From: Pseudomonadales bacterium
GTDB lineage: Bacteria; Pseudomonadota; Gammaproteobacteria; Pseudomonadales; JAHEIH01
Length of the DNA: 12,605 nt
Direction of reading: 5' to 3'
NCBI GenBank assembly: GCA_023255355.1
Contig: JALRIU010000292.1
Coordinates: 1 to 12,605 of the forward strand
Both the position numbers and the translations under genes were made by a program. The notes under the pieces were generated by a model. The model did not search any database. It saw only the letters and a list, made by a program, of their open reading frames with translations, and was not told where the DNA came from. Below, one piece after another: positions 7,293-12,605 of this stretch; the stretch's first letter is position 1, and every line of letters begins with the position of its first letter.

Positions 7293-7931
7293 ATGAATAG
7301 CAAACTAGATGTGGCCGATAGCGCCAAAATTCGCAGAAGAAATCCAGAAAAAACCCGTGAACTTTTGCTAGAAACTGCCAGTAAGCTGATTGCCCAGGAT
7401 GGTCCTGAAGGATTGAGCGTATCCAAGGTAGCAAAAGCAGCAGGTTTAAATCGCGGCAGTGCTTATCATCATTTTGATACACGAGAACAGCTTGTCAGTG
7501 AAACGATGGAGTGGATTAGCAGACGTTTGTTCGATGAAATCTATGGTGATGAGCGCTTAACCAATTGGAAGGTACGCACCGATTCACGTAAAGTGATTGA
7601 AACTATGGTCACCTTTGCCATGAATAATCCAGAATTTGGCCCTACTTGGCTACATCGAGTATTTACCGAAGGTAAGTTGCAAGGTGATGTATTTTGGGAA
7701 AAATTTCGCAGCCATATGTTAACTTTTGCTAAGTCGGATATCGCAGAGCCTGATATCGATGTTGATGTCCATAGCTTTATCATGTTGGTGAGTATTATGA
7801 TGTGGCCTCTTTGGTCTCAGGCTGCATCTGCCAGTCCCAAAAAACGTAAGGAACTGTCCGAACGTTTTATTAGAGAAGTAATGCGTATGGAAGTTCATGG
7901 TATTGTCAAAGCAGATAAAGTCATCGATTAA
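7293..7931 (+). CDS. TetR-family transcriptional regulator
   Basis: A 212-residue protein, normal for the family. The N-terminal DNA-binding domain starts with RNPEKTRELLLETASKLIA (16-34). The helix-turn-helix reads SVSKVAKAAGLNRGSAYHHF (42-61) and is followed by the typical TREQLV. The remaining ~140 residues form the ligand-binding and dimer domain, which varies too much to name the ligand. It lies in the middle of the catabolic genes and in the same direction, with its own upstream region after a hairpin, so it is probably the local regulator, most often a repressor released by a pathway intermediate such as an acyl-CoA. The palindromes at 2151-2162, 4021-4036 and 7252-7263 are its candidate operators. 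Its ribosome site is weak (only AAAAAG before the ATG), which would suit a low-level regulator. Lys-rich residues 202-205 (PKKRK region at about 183-187) carry no recognised function. Confidence 0.92.
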   Translation: MNSKLDVADSAKIRRRNPEKTRELLLETASKLIAQDGPEGLSVSKVAKAAGLNRGSAYHHFDTREQLVSETMEWISRRLFDEIYGDERLTNWKVRTDSRKVIETMVTFAMNNPEFGPTWLHRVFTEGKLQGDVFWEKFRSHMLTFAKSDIAEPDIDVDVHSFIMLVSIMMWPLWSQAASASPKKRKELSERFIREVMRMEVHGIVKADKVID

Positions 7932-7966
7932 CCTTAAAACATCCTAATTTATTTATTGAGGCATCT

Positions 7967-9907
7967 ATGCAACAACCTTTATGGTCTCCTTCGACGCAAC
8001 GTATCGCGCAAAGCAGATTAACTGCCTTTCAAGCATACTTGCATCAAAATTACGGATTACAATTTTCTGATTTTTCCTCATTACAGCAATGGTCAACGTC
8101 AGACACAGCCACATTTTGGAAATGTGTATGGGATTTCTTTGGCGTTATTGCATCTCAACAACCCAAAACGATACTTGAACATGCGGATAAATTCCCTGGT
8201 GCAAAATGGTTTTCTGGGGCACGGTTTAACTATGCAGAAAACCTCCTGCAGCGAAAAGATGATGGCATTGCCTTAATTGGTCGGTTGGAAACTGGCGCTC
8301 GGCGTGAGGTCAGTCATGCAGAACTTTATGAAGCTGTCACTGGTTTAGCTTCGTCATTGCGTAAGCTCGGTGTCGGAGTGGGTGATCGTGTTGCTGGATT
8401 TATGCCCAATGTGCCAGAGACGGTAATTGCCATGTTAGCAACCACCAGTATCGGCGCTATTTGGTCATCATGTTCACCAGATTTTGGCATCAGCGGGGTG
8501 ATGGACCGTTTTGGACAAATTCAGCCCAAAGTGATGTTTGCCTGTGACGGCTATTTTTACAATGGCAAAGTGAATGATTGCAGTGATCGAGTAAGAGATA
8601 TCGCGGCAAAACTGGATAGTTTAGAAAAATTAGTCATCGTGCCCGTCATTGGGGGGTTAAAACCAGCTGATTTAGGGGTTGTATGGGAGGAGCTGCTCGA
8701 TCCTAAACCAATGCCACTGCACTTTGAGCAGCTACCCTTTGACCATCCGCTTTATATTTTGTACTCGTCTGGGACTACAGGGATTCCAAAATGTATTGTT
8801 CATTGTGCAGGTGGTACATTGCTTAAACATTATGTTGAACAACAGTTGCATGCTGATATTCAACCAGGCGATGTTCTTTACTATTTCACCACGTGCGGCT
8901 GGATGATGTGGAATTGGTTGGTTAGTGGTTTAACGGCTGGAGCTGTATTAGTTCTCTACGATGGCTCGCCGTTTTATCCAGATGCGAAGGCCATGTTTGA
9001 CATGGCAGAGCAAGAGCATGTCAGTATTTTTGGAACAAGTGCTAAATATATTGCTGCCGTAGAAAAAGCCCACCTAATTCCTAAACAAAGCCATGATCTG
9101 AGCGCTATTAAATCCATCTTAACAACCGGGTCACCGTTGTCTCATGAGAGTTTTCGTTATGTCTATCGCGATATTAAAGAGGACGTCTGTTTGTCTTCAA
9201 TATCTGGCGGTACCGATATTATGGGATGCTTTACATTGGGTAATGTGTGCCTTCCTGTATACGAAGGCGAATTGCAATGTCTGGCCTTGGGAATGGCGGT
9301 TGAATTTTGGAATGATGAGGGCCGGCCGGTTAAATGTGAAAAAGGCGAATTGGTCTGTGTGAAGCCTTTTCCAAGTGCACCGATCGGCTTTTGGAATGAC
9401 CCCGATGATGAAAAATATCGCGCTGCCTATTTTGATATGTATCCCAATATATGGGCGCATGGTGACTATGGCGAAATTACCAAACATGGTGGCGTGATCA
9501 TTTATGGTCGCTCAGATGCAGTGCTCAATCCCGGTGGGGTTAGAATAGGTACCGCTGAAATTTACCGGCAGGTTGAGAAAATTGATCAGGTTCTCGACAG
9601 TATTTGTATCGGTCAGCAATGGCAAGATGATGTTCGTGTCGTATTGTTCGTTGTGATGCGTGAAGGTCATCTTCTGGATGACAATTTATCCGATGTCATC
9701 AAAAAAACGATTAGGCAGAATACGACACCGAGGCATGTACCAGCAAAAATTATTGCAGTACCTGAGATTCCACGAACGCTAAGTGGCAAGATTGTTGAAT
9801 TGGCGGTCCGGAACATCGTGCATGATAAACCAGTCAAAAATACCGATGCGTTAGCAAATCCACACGCGCTGGACTATTTTAAAAATATTCCAGAATTACA
9901 GTCGTAA
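7967..9907 (+). CDS. aacS: Acetoacetyl-CoA synthetase (acetoacetate--CoA ligase)
   Basis: ATP + acetoacetate + CoA gives acetoacetyl-CoA + AMP + PPi. The 646 residues match the usual ~650 of this ANL-superfamily enzyme. The N-terminal ACS-type segment has ILEHADKFPGAKWFSGARFNYAENLL (about 69-94), characteristic of AacS, and IWSSCSPDFG (165-174). Core motifs are YSSGTTGIPK (266-275), TTCGWMMWNW (308-317), SGGTDIMGCF (413-422), AHGDYGE (497-503) with Asp500, GRSDAVLNPGGVRIG (514-528), and PRTLSGKIVE with the adenylation Lys608. TGAGG at 7957-7961 is 5 bases before the ATG. It starts 35 bp after tetR and is probably co-transcribed. In this context it would capture acetoacetate, or a similar 3-oxo acid, released late in the pathway. 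Members often accept other short 3-oxo acids, so exact specificity is open. Confidence 0.94.
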   Translation: MQQPLWSPSTQRIAQSRLTAFQAYLHQNYGLQFSDFSSLQQWSTSDTATFWKCVWDFFGVIASQQPKTILEHADKFPGAKWFSGARFNYAENLLQRKDDGIALIGRLETGARREVSHAELYEAVTGLASSLRKLGVGVGDRVAGFMPNVPETVIAMLATTSIGAIWSSCSPDFGISGVMDRFGQIQPKVMFACDGYFYNGKVNDCSDRVRDIAAKLDSLEKLVIVPVIGGLKPADLGVVWEELLDPKPMPLHFEQLPFDHPLYILYSSGTTGIPKCIVHCAGGTLLKHYVEQQLHADIQPGDVLYYFTTCGWMMWNWLVSGLTAGAVLVLYDGSPFYPDAKAMFDMAEQEHVSIFGTSAKYIAAVEKAHLIPKQSHDLSAIKSILTTGSPLSHESFRYVYRDIKEDVCLSSISGGTDIMGCFTLGNVCLPVYEGELQCLALGMAVEFWNDEGRPVKCEKGELVCVKPFPSAPIGFWNDPDDEKYRAAYFDMYPNIWAHGDYGEITKHGGVIIYGRSDAVLNPGGVRIGTAEIYRQVEKIDQVLDSICIGQQWQDDVRVVLFVVMREGHLLDDNLSDVIKKTIRQNTTPRHVPAKIIAVPEIPRTLSGKIVELAVRNIVHDKPVKNTDALANPHALDYFKNIPELQS

Positions 9908-9926
9908 ACGTTATTAGGAGTGAACT

Positions 9927-10751
9927 ATGTCAGTTAAATATGAGAACATCAAAGAAAAGATTGGAAGCCGTATCTTGGAAGATAAACAGTCATTATTGAG
10001 CGGTAAATATGCTTCTGAAATACGCGAATTGCTAGAGCAACGTGGGGTACTAATTTTTCCAGAAATTAATTTCACTGAAGATGAGCAAATTGAGTTCACC
10101 AAAACCCTCGGTAATTATTTGCCTGAAACTAAAGACGGCAAAACCACAATGATTTCATTAGATGAATCCAAAAATCCGGGTACAGCTGAATATCTTAAAG
10201 GTTCATTATATTGGCACTTAGACGGAACCATGAATGAAAAGCCTGTATTGGCTTCTATACTTTGCGGTAAAACCTTATCAAAAGAAGGCGGTGATACACA
10301 TTTTTCTAATACCTATGCGGCTTATGAAGCACTCAGTGAAACAGAGCAAGCCGAATACGAAAAGTATACCGTTCGTCATGCGCCCTGGGCTTCAATGTTC
10401 TTTTACAATCAGGAACCTGCAACAGACACCATGATAAATTATATGAATATTGGTGAAACAGAATTACCCTTAGTCTGGAAACATAAATCAGGTCGTAAAT
10501 CTTTGGTTTTAGGCTGCACCGCCTACGAGGTTGTTGATAAGTCCTACAAAGATAGCAAAATAATTTTGAACTCGTTATTAAACCATGCCACCCAAGATGA
10601 ATTTGTGTATAAACATAAATGGTCAGTAGGCGATATGGTGATTTGGGATAATACGGGTACTTTACACCGTGCTACGCCATATGACCCATTCGGTGGTAGA
10701 GAGCTGCGTCGCACAAAACTTGAGGGCGAAGAAGCCTTCGCGTATGCGTAA
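9927..10751 (+). CDS. TauD/TfdA-family Fe(II)/2-oxoglutarate-dependent dioxygenase
   Basis: Oxidative hydroxylation of an organic substrate coupled to decarboxylation of 2-oxoglutarate to succinate. The protein has 274 residues, close to TauD and TfdA. The iron triad is His97 and Asp99 in YWHLDGTM, and His247 in DNTGTLHRATPYDP. Arg258 and Arg262 in GRELRRTKLEGEE are 11 and 15 residues after the distal His, as in TauD (Arg266 and Arg270), so they should hold the 2-oxoglutarate carboxylate and part of the substrate. KEGGDTHFSNTYAAYEAL (119-136) is also typical. TAGGAG precedes the ATG by 6 bases. Its stop overlaps the crotonase start (TAATG). No sulfonate or phenoxyacid transporter or partner gene is nearby, so taurine or 2,4-D are not implied; a hydroxylation within the ketone pathway is more likely, but the substrate is unknown. 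Confidence 0.92.
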   Translation: MSVKYENIKEKIGSRILEDKQSLLSGKYASEIRELLEQRGVLIFPEINFTEDEQIEFTKTLGNYLPETKDGKTTMISLDESKNPGTAEYLKGSLYWHLDGTMNEKPVLASILCGKTLSKEGGDTHFSNTYAAYEALSETEQAEYEKYTVRHAPWASMFFYNQEPATDTMINYMNIGETELPLVWKHKSGRKSLVLGCTAYEVVDKSYKDSKIILNSLLNHATQDEFVYKHKWSVGDMVIWDNTGTLHRATPYDPFGGRELRRTKLEGEEAFAYA

Positions 10752-11536
10752 TGCAATTTGATACTTTTACGATTAAACGGAAAGGACGATTATTAACGAT
10801 TGCATTTAATCGTCCCGATGAACTCAATGCAGTAAATCTTAGATTGCATGAAGAGCTCGCTGAGGTATTTACTTGGGCGGAGCAAGATCCTGATTCTGAT
10901 GTGGTCGTTATAACAGGCGAAGGAAAAGCATTTTCAGCAGGAGGAGATTTTACCCATATCCAAAATCTGGCAGCAAATCCTGATTTATTTGACGAAGAAA
11001 TTCGCCTCGCTCAAAAAATAATTCATAGCATGCTGGCAATGCAAAAGCCACTTATCTGCCGTTTAAATGGGCATGCGGTGGGTTTGGGGGCGACCGTGGC
11101 ATTATTTTGCGATGTGATATACGCAGCAGAAAACGCAAAGATAGGTGATCCCCATGTTGCTGTCGGTCTTACAGCTGGTGATGGCGGAGCAATTATTTGG
11201 CCGCAACTGATTGGAATCGCGCGCGCAAAAGAGTTTCTTATGAGCGGTAAATTGTTAACGGCACGCGAGGCTGCAGATATGGGTTTAATTAACAAAGCCG
11301 TACCCCTAGAACAATTAGATGCGCTGGTATCTGATTATTGTCAAACCTTACTCGATGGCGCCCAATTAGCAATTCGCCATACAAAAAACCTCCTTAACCA
11401 GGAGCTTAAAGCCAAAGTAGAGTTATTGTTAGAGAAAGGTCTTAAATTAGAAAAGCAAACATTAACTTCAGCGGATCACCGCGAAGCTTTAGCCGCGCTT
11501 GTGGAAAAGCGAAAACCTAAATTTACCGCTAACTAA
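10751..11536 (+). CDS. Crotonase-superfamily protein (enoyl-CoA hydratase/isomerase-like) without the hydratase Glu pair
   Basis: A 261-residue crotonase-fold protein. FSAGGDF (61-67) and NGHAVGLGATVALFCDVIYA (106-125) form the usual oxyanion-hole and CoA-binding segments, followed by IGDPHVAVGLTAGDGGAIIWP (131-151). Aligned by eye with rat mitochondrial enoyl-CoA hydratase, Glu144 corresponds to Thr115 and Glu164 to His135, so a classic hydratase mechanism is doubtful. His135 and Asp144 are nine residues apart, as His145 and Asp154 in 6-oxocamphor hydrolase, which cleaves cyclic beta-diketones. The third residue of that enzyme, His122, corresponds to Leu112. Possible roles are therefore a C-C-bond-cleaving hydrolase, an isomerase or another acyl-CoA reaction. 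It is translationally coupled to the dioxygenase through TAATG and has no Shine-Dalgarno site of its own. It ends the + strand block. Confidence 0.9.
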   Translation: MQFDTFTIKRKGRLLTIAFNRPDELNAVNLRLHEELAEVFTWAEQDPDSDVVVITGEGKAFSAGGDFTHIQNLAANPDLFDEEIRLAQKIIHSMLAMQKPLICRLNGHAVGLGATVALFCDVIYAAENAKIGDPHVAVGLTAGDGGAIIWPQLIGIARAKEFLMSGKLLTAREAADMGLINKAVPLEQLDALVSDYCQTLLDGAQLAIRHTKNLLNQELKAKVELLLEKGLKLEKQTLTSADHREALAALVEKRKPKFTAN

Positions 11537-11538
11537 GA

Positions 11539-11571
11539 GGTTGAGAAGGGCAGTCTCACCTCATCTCAACC
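11539..11571. terminator. Hairpin between convergent genes, probable bidirectional terminator
   Basis: GGTTGAGA (11539-11546) pairs with TCTCAACC (11564-11571). The stem continues with 3 bp (AGG 11547-11549 with CCT 11559-11561) past a two-base bulge. It lies just after the crotonase stop and 12 bp from the stop of the convergent minus-strand gene, the expected place for a shared terminator. The flanking sequence is only moderately T-rich. Confidence 0.55.
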
Positions 11572-11583
11572 GATTATTGTTAG

Positions 11584-12605
11584 TTATTCAACAACTACCC
11601 TAACCCTTGCAAGGTTTTGCACTTTAGCAAACGGTGTGTTTTGGTAATGTTCATGTTGGGTAGCTATTTTTACGGTGACAAAATAGGTGCCAGGCTCGTT
11701 AAACGAGGGACTGGTGATACTAGTGGTGTATTCACCATTTTCAAATACCATTTTTGATGTGTCGCTAGTAACGGGATATGTCCGATCACCAAAATCCCAT
11801 GCGACATCGACTAGCGGTCCACTGCCTGCTGTGGGGGTTATGGTAGCCATAAGTTGAACACTTTCACCCTTCTGTATGGAAACGCGGTCAGCGCCATATG
11901 CGCTAAGTTTCACAAGTGCTTGTATACCATGGCGAGTATCAGCATTTTTGGATAGCACCAATTGGCCCTCATTGATAGTGTAGCCAGAGGTTGCCGCGGG
12001 TGCGATATCTTTTTCTACCCACATGGCGACGTCGTGCAGCGCCCGTTGAAGCATGCCGAGGTAGCTAACTGTATAGGTTGGGTCTTTTTGTTGGGTTGTA
12101 TCGCCATGATTGGTGCGTTCGCTATACCATAGACGGAAGTTGTTGCTATCGTCTCCTTGTTGCTGAATGACGCGTTGTCGATACCAATCGCCTTGCCAGG
12201 CAAAGGCTTCTGTATCCAGTCCGTTCTCAACCAAAATCGCTTTGCCAGTAAAGTTGCCTTCTGGTACTTTGCCTGAGGCATTTTGTGTGAAGCTCGGCCC
12301 GAGTAGCATTGGGCGTTGAGGGTATTTGGGTCTGCCATTCTTGTTTCTAAATTGATCCCAAACTGCGTACTCTTGGCCAGGTACTTGATGGCGATGATAG
12401 GTTTGTACTGCTAAAAAGTCTGAATTATCAATAAGTACACTATCACCAGGTTTTACTTTGGCAAATGCACTTGCATCACCTGGTCCAAAAAGTAATGACG
12501 TTCCAATGTTTTGTTTGATTTGGATGCTCGCACCTTTGGCTTCACCACTTGTTACCGTGACACTAATTGCTTGTAGGTTTTTATCGGTGAGTTCAGCTAA
12601 TTGCA
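11584..12605 (-). CDS. Probable exported alpha/beta-hydrolase-like protein with C-terminal PKD-like domain, 5' end outside the window
   Basis: The minus-strand frame is open from the stop at 11584-11586 to the window edge; I translated it past the Met at 12309 with no stop, giving 339 visible C-terminal residues. The middle part has GKAILVENGLDTEAFAWQGDW and RLWYSERTNHGD. Spacing and context suggest the acid and His of an alpha/beta-hydrolase triad: Asp at 12214-12216 and His at 12106-12108. The nucleophile Ser would be outside the window. The last ~105 residues look like a PKD/Ig-like beta-sandwich with VAWDFGDRT and NEPGTYFVTVKI, a module common in secreted enzymes. No signal peptide can be checked. 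It points against the catabolic genes, so it is a separate unit; an extracellular esterase is possible but unproven, and the exact family was not recognised. Confidence 0.75.
   Translation of the reverse strand, partial: QLAELTDKNLQAISVTVTSGEAKGASIQIKQNIGTSLLFGPGDASAFAKVKPGDSVLIDNSDFLAVQTYHRHQVPGQEYAVWDQFRNKNGRPKYPQRPMLLGPSFTQNASGKVPEGNFTGKAILVENGLDTEAFAWQGDWYRQRVIQQQGDDSNNFRLWYSERTNHGDTTQQKDPTYTVSYLGMLQRALHDVAMWVEKDIAPAATSGYTINEGQLVLSKNADTRHGIQALVKLSAYGADRVSIQKGESVQLMATITPTAGSGPLVDVAWDFGDRTYPVTSDTSKMVFENGEYTTSITSPSFNEPGTYFVTVKIATQHEHYQNTPFAKVQNLARVRVVVE

Noticed and set aside
12307..12309. Met at 12309 as the start of the minus-strand PKD-like protein
   Set aside because: The frame continues without a stop to 12605, and the residues encoded there look like ordinary folded protein.
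12015..12338. 107-residue open frame inside the PKD-like gene in another minus-strand frame
   Set aside because: It overlaps the frame that carries the PKD-like and hydrolase-like motifs and has low-complexity composition.

Overview
The window (12,605 bp, estimated by eye at about 45% GC) reads as a chromosomal catabolic locus of a Gram-negative bacterium, most likely a marine-type gammaproteobacterium. That placement rests on general codon and base composition, compact gene spacing, ordinary Shine-Dalgarno sites and the gene content; no rRNA or marker gene confirms it. Eleven genes are supported. No tRNA, rRNA, IS element or CRISPR array was seen. No gap between genes exceeds 81 bp.

Layout. 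Nine enzyme and regulator genes plus a second enzyme run on the + strand, in two blocks. Block A (1-7211): a 5'-truncated family III CoA-transferase, an acyl-CoA dehydrogenase joined to it by a TAATG stop/start overlap, an N-terminally extended type I Baeyer-Villiger monooxygenase, a thiamine-diphosphate (ThDP) enzyme of the acetolactate synthase/decarboxylase superfamily, and an aldehyde dehydrogenase. A GC-rich hairpin (7224-7243) closes this block. Block B (7293-11536): a TetR-family regulator, an acetoacetyl-CoA synthetase, a TauD/TfdA-type 2-oxoglutarate dioxygenase, and a crotonase-fold protein joined to the dioxygenase by another TAATG overlap. A hairpin at 11539-11571 separates block B from a convergent minus-strand gene (11584 to the window end, 5' part missing). 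That gene encodes a probable exported protein with an alpha/beta-hydrolase-like part and a C-terminal PKD-like domain.

How they may work together (inference). The set fits breakdown of a ketone, perhaps alicyclic or terpenoid-like. The BVMO would insert oxygen next to a carbonyl, the dioxygenase would hydroxylate, the ThDP enzyme would cleave a 2-oxo acid or 1,2-dione or acyloin to an aldehyde, the aldehyde dehydrogenase would give the acid, and the CoA-transferase, acyl-CoA dehydrogenase and crotonase would run beta-oxidation-like steps. The crotonase could instead perform a retro-Claisen C-C cleavage. Acetoacetyl-CoA synthetase would rescue acetoacetate or a similar 3-oxo acid. The substrate cannot be read from the sequence.

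The most useful new observations are four. (1) A palindromic motif AACA-N4-TGTT occurs in front of the BVMO gene, where it sits inside a good promoter spacer, and in front of the ThDP gene; a degenerate copy lies in front of tetR. It is a candidate operator. (2) The ThDP enzyme has Asp where the metal-binding Asn normally is. (3) The crotonase lacks both hydratase glutamates but has a His/Asp pair spaced as in 6-oxocamphor hydrolase. (4) The acyl-CoA dehydrogenase places its likely catalytic Glu as isovaleryl-CoA dehydrogenase does.
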